From Bradyrhizobium monzae (GTDB lineage Bacteria; Pseudomonadota; Alphaproteobacteria; Rhizobiales; Xanthobacteraceae): DNA of 64,000 nucleotides. Shown in pieces: positions 41,395 through 48,604 of this stretch. The notes beneath the pieces were generated by a model that ran no database searches, was not told the origin of the DNA, and saw nothing but the letters and a program-made list of their open reading frames with translations. The DNA is taken from positions 124,001 to 188,000 of the forward strand of contig NZ_JAIRDQ010000014.1 in the NCBI RefSeq assembly GCF_021458635.1. The letters are read 5' to 3'. Numbering within the stretch: position 1 is the first letter of the stretch; each line of letters begins with the position of its first letter. The translations under genes were made by a program, and so were the position numbers.

Positions 41395-42296
41395 CCACCT
41401 GCGAAGAACGCGCGCAGCGCCTTTGCGGTGACGTCGGGGTTCTCCTCGGTGAGGAAGTGGCCGGAATCCACCGGCTGGCCTTCGAGATTGGTCGCCCATT
41501 GCTTCCAGCTATCGAGCGGCGTCGCAGCGGCCTGGGCGATGCCGACGCCACCCCACAGCGCCAGCATCGGGACGGTGATCTTCTTGCTGGAATCGAAATC
41601 GGCCTTGTCGAGGTCGTAGTCGAGATAGGCGCCGGCGCGATAATCCTCGCACATCGCGTGTATGCGGGCGGGATCGCGGAACGGGGCGATGTAGTGCGCG
41701 AGTGCGCGCTTGTCGATCGCGTCCAGCGTCTTCGACTTGGTCTGGCTCGCCATCTTGAAGCGCAGGAAGAATTCGCCCTGGCCCGAGATCAGCGTCTCCG
41801 GCAGCGGCGCGGGCTGGGCGAGAAAGGTCCAGTGATAGATCTTCAGCGCGTAGGCGCGGTTCATCCGCTCCCAGTAATTATAGGTCGGCAGGATATCGAG
41901 CACGGCAAGCTTCGACAGCCGGCCGGGATGATCGAGCGCCAGCCGATACGACACCCGGCCGCCGCGGTCATGGCCGGCGAGCGCGAAGTGGACGTGGCCG
42001 AGTTGCTCCATTGCCTCGACCATGGCCTTGGCCATCGCGCGCTTGCTGTAGGGCATGTGCAGCGCGTCGCTCTCGGGCATGTCGGACCAGCCATAGCCCG
42101 GCAGGTCGGCGATGATCAGCGTGAACCGGTCGGCCAGCTGCGGCGCGACGCGATGCCACATCACATGCGTCTCGGAGAAGCCGTGCAGCAGCAGCAGCGG
42201 CGGCCCCTTGCCGCCGACGCGGGCGAAGATGCGGCCGAAGGAGGTGTTGATCCATTCGGAGGCGAAGCCGGGATAGAGGTCGGCGAGATCGGACAT
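41391..42296 (-). CDS. Fluoroacetate/haloacetate dehalogenase-like alpha/beta hydrolase
   Basis: A 301-residue alpha/beta hydrolase. Numbered from ATG 42296, the catalytic and binding residues fall at D110, R111, R114, D134, H155, W156, Y219 and H280, the same positions as in the well-studied fluoroacetate dehalogenase of Rhodopseudomonas palustris. The nucleophile is Asp (AGHDRGGRVSYRLAL), not Ser. The enzyme should hydrolyse haloacetates to glycolate by an ester intermediate. Native substrate is unknown; haloacetate use is family knowledge plus residue match. A nearby in-frame ATG at 42305 has a worse ribosome-site spacing. Confidence 0.9.
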   Translation of the reverse strand: MSDLADLYPGFASEWINTSFGRIFARVGGKGPPLLLLHGFSETHVMWHRVAPQLADRFTLIIADLPGYGWSDMPESDALHMPYSKRAMAKAMVEAMEQLGHVHFALAGHDRGGRVSYRLALDHPGRLSKLAVLDILPTYNYWERMNRAYALKIYHWTFLAQPAPLPETLISGQGEFFLRFKMASQTKSKTLDAIDKRALAHYIAPFRDPARIHAMCEDYRAGAYLDYDLDKADFDSSKKITVPMLALWGGVGIAQAAATPLDSWKQWATNLEGQPVDSGHFLTEENPDVTAKALRAFFAGG

Positions 42297-42429
42297 GAGC
42301 TCCATCACCCCAGAACAAGAATGTCGAAAACAACCCCATGCACAGTAGCCAAGTTCAGGAGCTGCCTGCACATTTTTGGAGTGCCGACGGGCGCGGCCGG
42401 AATTTGCGCGCCCGCGCGAAAAACGCCGG

Positions 42430-43713
42430 TCAGCCCCGCGCCTTCTCGGCTTCCACCGCCTGCCAGCCGATGTCGCGGCGGCAAAAACCTTCCGGCCAGT
42501 TGATCCGGTCGACGGCCTGATAGGCGCGGGCCTGCGCTTCGGTCACGGTCGCCCCCAGCGCGCAGACATTGAGCACGCGGCCGCCATTGGCGAGGATGGC
42601 GCCGTCCTTCGCGACCGTACCGGCGTGGAAGATCTCGACGGTGTCGACCCGAGCCGCATCATCGAGCCCCTCGATCCGCGTGCCCTTCTGGTAGTCGCCG
42701 GGATAGCCCTTCGCGGCCATCACCACCGTGAGCGCGGATTCCGGATACCAGCGCAGATCGAAATTCTTCAGCTGCCCGTCGCAGGCGGCGAGGAACGCCG
42801 GCACGATGTCCGACATCATGCGCAGCATCAGCACCTGGCACTCGGGATCGCCGAAGCGGACGTTGAACTCGAACAGCTTTGGGCCCTGCGTCGTCAGCAT
42901 GATCCCCGCATAGAGAATGCCGCGGAACGGCGTGCCGCGCTGCTTCATGCCGGCGACCGTCGGCAGAATGATTTTTGCCATGATCGCGTCGTGGATCGCG
43001 GGCGTCACCAAAGGCGTCGGCGAATACGCGCCCATGCCGCCGGTGTTCGGGCCGACGTCGTGGTCGAACACGCGCTTGTGGTCCTGCGCGGAGGCCAGCG
43101 GAATGGCGGTCTCGCCGTCGCACAGCGCAAAGAAGCTGATCTCGCGGCCGGGCAGAAACTCCTCGATCACGACCTCAGCGCCGGCTTCACCAAACGCGCC
43201 CTCGAACATCATGGCGATGGCGTCCTCGGCCTCGCGCACGGTTTTCGCGACGACGACGCCCTTGCCGGCGGCAAGCCCGTCGGCCTTCACGACGATCGGC
43301 GCGCCCTGGCTCTGCACATAGGCGCGCGCGTCCCTGGCGTTGGTGAATCGCTCATAGGCGCCGGTCGGAATGCCGAATTCGGTGCAGAGCGCCTTGGTAA
43401 AGCCCTTGGAGCTTTCGAGCTGGGCGGGGATCCTGTTCGGCCCGAACGCCTTGATGCCGGCCGCGGTGAGATCATCGACGATGCCGGCCGCCAGCGGCGT
43501 CTCCGGGCCGACTACCACGAGCTCGACCGCGTTGGTCTTGCAGAAGTCGATCACGGCCGCATGGTCGGCAACATCGAGCGCCACGCATTCCGCCTCGCGC
43601 GCGATGCCGGCATTGCCCGGCGCGCACCAGAATTTGGTCACCAGGGGAGAGGCTGCGATTTTCCACGCCAGGGCATGTTCGCGGCCGCCGGAACCAAGCA
43701 GGAGAATGTGCAT
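42430..43713 (-). CDS. purD: Phosphoribosylamine--glycine ligase
   Basis: ATP-grasp ligase of 427 residues that joins phosphoribosylamine and glycine in purine synthesis. The start MHILLLGSGGREHALAWKI is diagnostic; VVVGPETPLAAGIVDDL, the ATP-grasp PIVVKADGLAAGKGVVV, and VRFGDPECQVLMLRM are all present. The open frame continues upstream for 73 codons into a repeat, and is rejected there. It lies at the boundary of the accessory region: beyond its start the gene content changes. Confidence 0.96.
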   Translation of the reverse strand: MHILLLGSGGREHALAWKIAASPLVTKFWCAPGNAGIAREAECVALDVADHAAVIDFCKTNAVELVVVGPETPLAAGIVDDLTAAGIKAFGPNRIPAQLESSKGFTKALCTEFGIPTGAYERFTNARDARAYVQSQGAPIVVKADGLAAGKGVVVAKTVREAEDAIAMMFEGAFGEAGAEVVIEEFLPGREISFFALCDGETAIPLASAQDHKRVFDHDVGPNTGGMGAYSPTPLVTPAIHDAIMAKIILPTVAGMKQRGTPFRGILYAGIMLTTQGPKLFEFNVRFGDPECQVLMLRMMSDIVPAFLAACDGQLKNFDLRWYPESALTVVMAAKGYPGDYQKGTRIEGLDDAARVDTVEIFHAGTVAKDGAILANGGRVLNVCALGATVTEAQARAYQAVDRINWPEGFCRRDIGWQAVEAEKARG

Positions 43714-44200
43714 CGAAGGCTCGAAATGAGGGGTTTTGCTGAGGGCGGAGGTCGCACGAATCGGCGCGGGTCTCAAGGGGAAACGCCCCGAACTCCCCGT
43801 CATTCCGGGGCGCGGCTGCTCCTCTTCCTCCCCCCCTTGAGGGTCACGATCAGACCACTTGCCGCTACTACATGGTTTCCCCGGGCGGTGTCTGTGGAGT
43901 GTCGGGAATAGCAAAACTGCACGGATTTCCATACTTTATTGCGTCGCCAGTGGTCTGCTCATTTGACGATGATCGAGCGCAACCACAGGTCCTGACTTGC
44001 AAGCTGCGCCCAGCGTGCCGCAATGTCCGCTTCTAATAGATGAGCTGACTCAGGTCGTGCTGGCTACCGAGGGCAGCCTTTGACCCACAACGGACTTGGT
44101 CGATTTGTCCGATTTGAATGAAGCTCTTAATATTGCTGAAGGGCCGTAGGCGATAGTGGTGGACGATAGCAGCATCATCGGAACCCAACGCAAGATCGCC
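43714..44200. other. Intergenic boundary region between purD and the accessory genes
   Basis: About 490 bases. At 43799-43812 is a half copy of the GTCATTCCGGGGC repeat. Around 44020-44100 a degenerate inverted arrangement of AATGTCCGCTT and CAACGGACTTGG-like blocks resembles a short repeat found between rhizobial genes. No complete mobile element, integrase site or tRNA end is recognisable. The less GC-rich stretch 44100-44150 probably holds the promoter for the gene at 44201. Confidence 0.4.
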
Positions 44201-44899
44201 ATGTTACGTGTCGCCATAACCGTGACGGCAGCCCTCTTCTCGTGCGCAACAGCCTTAGCTGATCCACCGACATTTTCCTTGTCAGATCGTCCATCACTAG
44301 ACGGTCGATGCATCGGCGATAAGGGCGTCGGTGATCTGGATCGGTCAGAACAGGCGTGCTTAGAACAGGTCGGCGACCTAGCCCGCCGGGTAGGACCGGC
44401 ATTGCAATTGAAATTTCACAACGGGCTGGCGCGGGTCTACCTCAATGAAGACGCCAAATGTCAGACCCCCAAAGCAGAGGGCTGCGTCAAATATCGACTG
44501 ACCGGATATTTTCCCAAGCATGATCTGTTGCTGATCGAAGTAGGCTATCGGGAGGGTGGGAGTTGGCTTCTGGTGCACCTCGATAGCGGCAAGACATCGG
44601 AGATCGTTGCGCCCCCGCACTATTCACCGGCCAAGCTTTGGCTTGTCTCCGTCGCTTCGGGCGTCGGGCCTTCGGGACCGCCTGACGGAATTGATATTGT
44701 CCCGGCCACGTCCGATCTCTCTCCCAAGGAATGGCACTACCGGAGCCCGGATGATGATCAATGGCTTTATGAGTTTGCAGGCTGGGAGGGCGATGATCAT
44801 GTCAAGCTGGTGGCAACATCAACTGAGACACCAACGAAGCGCGTAACCGCTTCTGTCGAACGCCGGAACGGCGATTGGCATTTTGCAGGGCCAAACTAG
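44201..44899 (+). CDS. Secreted protein of unknown function
   Basis: A 232-residue protein with a Sec signal peptide (MLRVAITVTAALFSCATALA). The mature part has paired cysteines near DGRCIGD, EQACLEQ, AKCQTPKAEGCVKY and a beta-rich middle (RLTGYFPKHDLLLIEVGYREGG, WLLVHLDSGKTSEI) followed by a WHYRSPDDDQWLYEF block. It resembles other uncharacterised rhizobial periplasmic proteins; no domain is recognised. Codon use looks less GC-biased than in the core genes around. It faces away from purD and is the first gene of the accessory stretch. Confidence 0.65.
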   Translation: MLRVAITVTAALFSCATALADPPTFSLSDRPSLDGRCIGDKGVGDLDRSEQACLEQVGDLARRVGPALQLKFHNGLARVYLNEDAKCQTPKAEGCVKYRLTGYFPKHDLLLIEVGYREGGSWLLVHLDSGKTSEIVAPPHYSPAKLWLVSVASGVGPSGPPDGIDIVPATSDLSPKEWHYRSPDDDQWLYEFAGWEGDDHVKLVATSTETPTKRVTASVERRNGDWHFAGPN

Positions 44900-44940
44900 A
44901 CACCTGCCACTCGCAATCGCGTGGGATGGAATAAAAAGTC

Positions 44941-45222
44941 ATGACCGATACCGAGAGGAAGCTCTTGATAGCGCTCGTCGCCATGGTTCACCAACATCTG
45001 CACGAGCATGGCGATGAAGTTGACAATCTCGCGGAGTCCGCCGGAGAGCGTGCAATCCAAGTACTTGCGGACTTTGGACTGATGGAAATGGTGAATACCC
45101 GCTTTGGGCGGTGGACAGAAGCGGGCAAGAAATTCTCTGAAGAAATCGGGTATGTGAGTCGCGGGCCAGCCGACTATCTGGGCTCGGTGCGATTGGTTGG
45201 GAGGCCTGATCCGGATGACTGA
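44941..45222 (+). CDS. Small protein of unknown function
   Basis: A 93-residue cytoplasmic protein, acidic, with a helical N-terminal half (ERKLLIALVAMVHQHLHEHGDEVDNLAESAGERAIQVLADFG) and a short winged-helix-like end (NTRFGRWTEAGKKFSEEIG). No domain is recognised. It follows the secreted protein gene by about 40 bases on the same strand and its last 49 bases overlap the 3' end of the opposite-strand gene at 45174. Both reading frames look real in their own right, but the small one is less certain. Confidence 0.5.
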   Translation: MTDTERKLLIALVAMVHQHLHEHGDEVDNLAESAGERAIQVLADFGLMEMVNTRFGRWTEAGKKFSEEIGYVSRGPADYLGSVRLVGRPDPDD

Positions 45223-45779
45223 GCTGCCATGTCCGCCTCATCAGGGAAATTGCCTATCCGCTGCCAAGTGGTAGCGAGATTGTTTGGGGTATTGAAAAGT
45301 CGCCAATCAACGTCACTCCCGAAGCGAGTTACGGGATTAGAGAATTCCTTGAACCCCAATCGCTGCCGAACATCGCCGCCCTCCTGCAAGATCGGCTGAA
45401 CGTAATACTTAACGGAGACAACTCGCTTTGTTGTCCGAAAAAACTTCATTGCCACATCACGCAGGATGGCCAACGACTCTGGGTCTTCATCCCATGCATA
45501 CGGATATTTCACGAACAGGATTGCGGGTTCGCCTTCCGGAAACTGCTTCCGCCCCTTCCTAAGGGTGTTCTCTACCGAGGTTGGCGAAAATTCTTGGCCC
45601 TCAATTTTGCACTTGGCGTCAGCACAGGCGAACAGACCGTTGGGCAGCTTCACCAAAATATCGTAGTCATGCCCCTTTTTCATAATCGGTGTCACATACT
45701 TGAATTCAATGCCGTGGATGAAAAGCATCCGGCCAAGAGCCAGCTCCGCGAGCGACGCCTCGATGTCTCCAGTTCGCAT
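45174..45779 (-). CDS. PD-(D/E)XK-like nuclease family protein (cassette gene D)
   Basis: A 201-residue protein. The N-terminal helix (DIEASLAELALGRMLFIHG) is followed by KKGHDYDILVKL and LFACADAKCKIEG, which fit the D-x(n)-D-x-K strand pair of PD-(D/E)XK nucleases, with the Lys as catalytic residue. A second part, TRKGRKQFPEGEPAILFVKYP-like, resembles a family of uncharacterised proteins common in genomic islands. The last 30 residues (SSGSGLPTNRTEPR) look unstructured. It ends the four-gene cassette and lies 17 bases after gene C. The nuclease call rests on motif spacing only. Confidence 0.55.
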   Translation of the reverse strand: MRTGDIEASLAELALGRMLFIHGIEFKYVTPIMKKGHDYDILVKLPNGLFACADAKCKIEGQEFSPTSVENTLRKGRKQFPEGEPAILFVKYPYAWDEDPESLAILRDVAMKFFRTTKRVVSVKYYVQPILQEGGDVRQRLGFKEFSNPVTRFGSDVDWRLFNTPNNLATTWQRIGNFPDEADMAAQSSGSGLPTNRTEPR

Positions 45780-45796
45780 ACGATCAACGCAAGTGC

Positions 45797-46078
45797 CTAC
45801 CCCTCAACCTGCTGAAGATTGTACAGCACCTCCGCCAGGTCGATGATTTTCGTATGGCCAATGGCCATAGAGAGATGGTCCGTTTCATCAAGCGCGAGCA
45901 CGTTGGGCTTAGCGCCCGGCAAGATGTGCCTTGTTACCCATTCCTCGCCGATAATCTGATTGAGTACCGCGAGGGCTAGGTAGACGCTGGCCATCTGCTT
46001 ATTGAGCTCGTTATGCTCCCTTAACAAATTCGCATGAGTGCGACGGAGCGCTTCAGGCGTTATGCGACGGAACGTCAC
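45797..46078 (-). CDS. Small helical protein of unknown function (cassette gene C)
   Basis: A 93-residue, probably all-helical protein, beginning with a charged helix (ALRRTHANLLREHNELNKQM) and a hydrophobic one (VYLALAVLNQIIGEEWVTRH), and ending with LSMAIGHTKIIDLAEVLYNLQQ. It starts at GTG 46078, five bases after gene B, with GGAG upstream. No family is recognised. Its place between two nuclease-like genes suggests an accessory or antidote-like role, which is inference only. Confidence 0.6.
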   Translation of the reverse strand: MTFRRITPEALRRTHANLLREHNELNKQMASVYLALAVLNQIIGEEWVTRHILPGAKPNVLALDETDHLSMAIGHTKIIDLAEVLYNLQQVEG

Positions 46079-46083
46079 TTGAC

Positions 46084-46893
46084 TTAGATCTCCAGAATTT
46101 CGTGGAAGATGGCGACGATGTACCTTTTGATTTGGAGAACAGCCTTGCGTTCCGTTCCAACATGAGCCGCGACAGAGGATCGGTCGTAGACCGCGCGAAA
46201 GAGGCTCCCCACCAGTTCATCAATCGTCAAGGCCGTCTGCTCCGGTACCACCCCTGACGATTTGCTCTCGCCCCTCGCCTTGCGGATGAAGCGAACCTTT
46301 TGCTTCATCGTCGGGCCTTTTCTGTCTGGCTCGCGCTTATACCCCTCGGACGCCTCGACATCGGCGTCAGGGGCCAGATGATCCAATGTTTCTCGGAACG
46401 CCTCGCGTAGTTCTAGCGCGGGACCGCGAAACGAGACCCGATTGTCGTCGGCTAGGTCCGCGATTGCCTGCCGGAATGAGAGCGAGGCAGACGGTACGAG
46501 TCCCTCCAAGGTCTCGATGATGCGCTGGTCCTCGTTGGTGATGGCGACCTCCACCTTGACCGATCGCCCGCGATCCCTCTCCAGTTTGGCGACCACATCA
46601 GGGGAAATCTCCCGAAGCACGCGGAACGCCGCTGCGTACTTCGATTTCGCACTCTCGGCCTCGGCGAGCCGAATCAGGGTTTCGAACTCATCCGACAAAA
46701 GCTGAGCTTCTTCTTCGAGCCCAGCGCCGATAAGCCCGAGCTGCAAGTTCTGAAAGAACGACTGTCCCAGGCCGCGAGCTTCCTCCCGCAGCGGAATTGA
46801 CTTAACCCTAGCGCTGGGGACGCGATTGATCTTCTTTTGGACCTTTGAAGCTTCTGATATGAGCGCCCGCCAATCATCGACGGTGTCACTCAT
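46084..46893 (-). CDS. Predicted nuclease resembling pPIWI-associating nucleases (cassette gene B)
   Basis: A 269-residue protein. The N-terminal half is helical and charged, with a SAKSKYAAAFRVLREISP coiled segment. The C-terminal half (SFRGPALELREAFRETLDHL, GPTMKQKVRFIRKARG, IGSLFRAVYDRSSVAAHVG and QIKRYIVAIFHEILE) looks like the family named predicted pPIWI-associating nuclease; this is from memory, not a search. The helix near the end holds R-x5-H (RSSVAAH), the spacing of HEPN RNases. No Piwi/Argonaute gene is in the window. It is translated from an ATGA overlap with gene A. Confidence 0.6.
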   Translation of the reverse strand: MSDTVDDWRALISEASKVQKKINRVPSARVKSIPLREEARGLGQSFFQNLQLGLIGAGLEEEAQLLSDEFETLIRLAEAESAKSKYAAAFRVLREISPDVVAKLERDRGRSVKVEVAITNEDQRIIETLEGLVPSASLSFRQAIADLADDNRVSFRGPALELREAFRETLDHLAPDADVEASEGYKREPDRKGPTMKQKVRFIRKARGESKSSGVVPEQTALTIDELVGSLFRAVYDRSSVAAHVGTERKAVLQIKRYIVAIFHEILEI

Positions 46894-47459
46894 CGCTTGC
46901 CTTTCTTTACTGCCTTCTTGACCGACCGGCGCGTCGATTTCGCGCCAGCGTCCTTGTTTGGCAGCTTATGGGCCACGAGGTTATGCCCGACCGAGTTAAG
47001 CCTATATTGGCCGCGTTCTAGGGCGTTGAGGTAGCCCGCGTTCTTAGCATTAGTGAGCGTCATGCTTCCGGTGGCCGTGGGCAGCTCGAAATCAGCCTGG
47101 ATGAAATAGGGCTTGATGTCCTCCGGCGTAATGTAATCACGCCGCTCTGCCGGGGGCGCAAGCTGTGCAAGATAATAGGCCATCACCGCCACCTTCTCGT
47201 TCATCGTGTTTGGCGACTTGAGAGCGGCAAACGACCTGATGTCCTGTCCCGGTTGATCCGGGATAGGCGGCGTGGCTGGGGTTATGGGCGTGGGTGGGGT
47301 CGGCAAACCAGGATGCTGCATTGGAGCCGGTGCCGCGCCAAGCGATATACCAAGACGCTTCATAACGAAGTCCAGCGCGTGCTCTCGGGCCTCCTTATCG
47401 AGGGGCGTCAGTGCCTCCATCAGTGTAGAAATTGCCTTTACGACCTCGTCCTCAGCCAT
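46890..47459 (-). CDS. Winged-helix-like protein with basic tail (cassette gene A)
   Basis: A 189-residue protein. Residues 1-38 form a helical pair (VVKAISTLMEALTPLDKEAREHALDFVMKRL), followed by a Pro-rich linker (PTPPTPITPATPPIPDQPG), then a compact domain (NEKVAVMAYYLAQLAPPAERRDYITPEDIKPYF, LTNAKNAGYLNALERGQYRLNSVGHNLVAHKLP) that looks like a winged helix, and a Lys/Arg tail (STRRSVKKAVKKGKR). It is probably a DNA- or RNA-binding partner of gene B, with which it overlaps by four bases. It starts at ATG 47459, close after a terminator-like hairpin. Confidence 0.65.
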   Translation of the reverse strand: MAEDEVVKAISTLMEALTPLDKEAREHALDFVMKRLGISLGAAPAPMQHPGLPTPPTPITPATPPIPDQPGQDIRSFAALKSPNTMNEKVAVMAYYLAQLAPPAERRDYITPEDIKPYFIQADFELPTATGSMTLTNAKNAGYLNALERGQYRLNSVGHNLVAHKLPNKDAGAKSTRRSVKKAVKKGKR

Positions 47460-47481
47460 GCCTACCCCCGGTCAATAAAAA

Positions 47482-47502
47482 AGCCGAGACATGGTCTCGG
47501 CT
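47482..47502 (-). terminator. Strong terminator or attenuator in front of the cassette
   Basis: A perfect 9-bp stem AGCCGAGAC / GTCTCGGCT with a three-base loop. On the minus strand it is followed by TTTTTATTGAC, a good U tract, and ends about 22 bases before the ATG of gene A at 47459. It either ends a short upstream transcript carrying the 39-codon ORF at 47537-47656 or attenuates the cassette itself. The hairpin is seen directly. Confidence 0.8.
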
Positions 47503-47536
47503 AAAAACCTCAGGTAGCAGATTCCTCCCGGATAGG

Positions 47537-47656
47537 CTACCAGACGTTGTCGGCTTTCAACTGCTCCCGGATCTGCTGATCCCGCAGGGATACGGCCTCC
47601 GCCGTGACGACCACGAGGCAAATCAGCGCCAGGCCGAATAGCTGCTTACCGGTCAT
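47537..47656 (-). CDS. 39-residue putative small membrane or secreted protein
   Basis: A short frame with ATG 47656 and stop 47537-47539, too short for routine ORF calling. It has a hydrophobic stretch (LFGLALICLVVVTAEAVSL) and a polar tail (RDQQIREQLKADNVW), as in single-pass small membrane proteins or toxin-leader peptides. A purine-rich AAGTGGAT lies before the ATG. The terminator-like hairpin at 47482 lies downstream. It could be a real small gene or a leader peptide of the cassette. Confidence 0.5.
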   Translation of the reverse strand: MTGKQLFGLALICLVVVTAEAVSLRDQQIREQLKADNVW

Positions 47657-47753
47657 ATCCACTTGGTCCGGTGGTTATCCTCGCCAATAGCCAGGTCCAG
47701 CAGAGCCCGAAACGGAAGACGCAGCGTCGTCGCCCGGTACCACGCTGGAGGCG

Positions 47754-48053
47754 CTAAACCTGCCCCCCCGCAATAATCTCCTGCAACGTCGCCACATGTC
47801 GCGCGAACGCGCCTCGGCCCGCCGCTGTGGCGGTCACCGTCGTCTGCGGCTTCTTGCCGACGAAGGCCTTGTCCACCGAGACGTAGCCGGCCTTGGCGAG
47901 GGTCTCGATATGCGCGCCGAGATTGCCGTCGGTGGCGCCGGTGAGCTTCTTCAGCCGCGCGAATTCCAGGCCTGACGCGACCGGCAGTGCGTTCAGAGCC
48001 GCCATGAGCTTCAACCGCAATGGCTGATGGATGATGTCGTCAAGCTCGGCCAT
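47754..48053 (-). CDS. Winged-helix transcriptional regulator
   Basis: A 99-residue single-domain winged-helix regulator (HTH_34-type), with IIHQPLRLKLMAALNALPVASGLEFARLKKLTGATDGNLGAHIETLAKAGYVSV as helix-turn-helix, then the wing KAFVGKKPQTTVTATAAGRGAF. Such regulators usually control their own operon together with a membrane partner. Here the ATG shares a base with the stop of the membrane gene (TGATG). The paired palindromes at 49641-49667, over the operon promoter, are the likely binding site. Confidence 0.87.
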   Translation of the reverse strand: MAELDDIIHQPLRLKLMAALNALPVASGLEFARLKKLTGATDGNLGAHIETLAKAGYVSVDKAFVGKKPQTTVTATAAGRGAFARHVATLQEIIAGGQV

Positions 48054-48604
48054 CAGATTCGCCGCATCCAGAGGCCGCCCAGGATCAGGCCGCCGCCGTT
48101 GACGAAGGCCATCCAGAGCGGGAATGCCTCGCCGATCCAGAAGAAGCCGATCAGCGTCAGAGCGATGATGCCGAGGCCAATCGCGACGAATGCAGTGCCG
48201 AACCAGAGACCGGCGAGCGTGTAGAACAGCATGAAATAGATCGGCCAGAATGCACCGAGCTGGCGCGGGCCGAAATGACCGAGCATGTTGGTGCAGATAT
48301 AGCCGAACGCGAAGAACAGCACGAACACCAGCACAAGTCTGATATCGAAGGCGGCGCCCTGGACGTGCGGTGGACTCAGCAGGCGGATCGCGACCAGGCC
48401 GCCGACACCGAGGATGTCGACGGCGGGCCAGGCGTAGACCGCGTAGTATGGCCAGAGCCAGGTGACGACGTTGCCTGCAAACACCAACACGCCCCACCAG
48501 ATGGCCGCGAGGCTGGCCAGCTCATAGAGCTGCGATTGCTTGACGCGCTGGACGATGTCGTCGATCTCGGCCAGCGCGGCGGATGCCTGCTTGCTGTCGA
48601 TCAC
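48053..48604 (-). CDS. Inner-membrane protein of unknown function
   Basis: A 183-residue protein with about five hydrophobic segments (LASLAAIWWGVLVFAGNVV, AFGYICTNML, FWPIYFMLFYTLAGLWF, IALTLIGFFWIGE, LWMAFVNGGGLILGGLW). The start is GTG 48604, overlapping the hydrolase stop by four bases (GTGA), and the stop overlaps the regulator start. The N-terminal helix QASAALAEIDDIVQRVKQSQ is soluble. It belongs to an unnamed family of small membrane proteins that are often found with a winged-helix regulator. Function unknown. Confidence 0.75.
   Translation of the reverse strand: MIDSKQASAALAEIDDIVQRVKQSQLYELASLAAIWWGVLVFAGNVVTWLWPYYAVYAWPAVDILGVGGLVAIRLLSPPHVQGAAFDIRLVLVFVLFFAFGYICTNMLGHFGPRQLGAFWPIYFMLFYTLAGLWFGTAFVAIGLGIIALTLIGFFWIGEAFPLWMAFVNGGGLILGGLWMRRI

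Noticed and set aside
47432..47641. A 69-codon plus-strand frame before the cassette
   Set aside because: It lies antisense to the terminator and the 39-codon frame, has no ribosome site and mixes several low-complexity parts.
43714..47753. Integrase, att site or tRNA marking the edge of the accessory region
   Set aside because: None could be found on either strand. The stretch is therefore called accessory only from gene content and composition impression.
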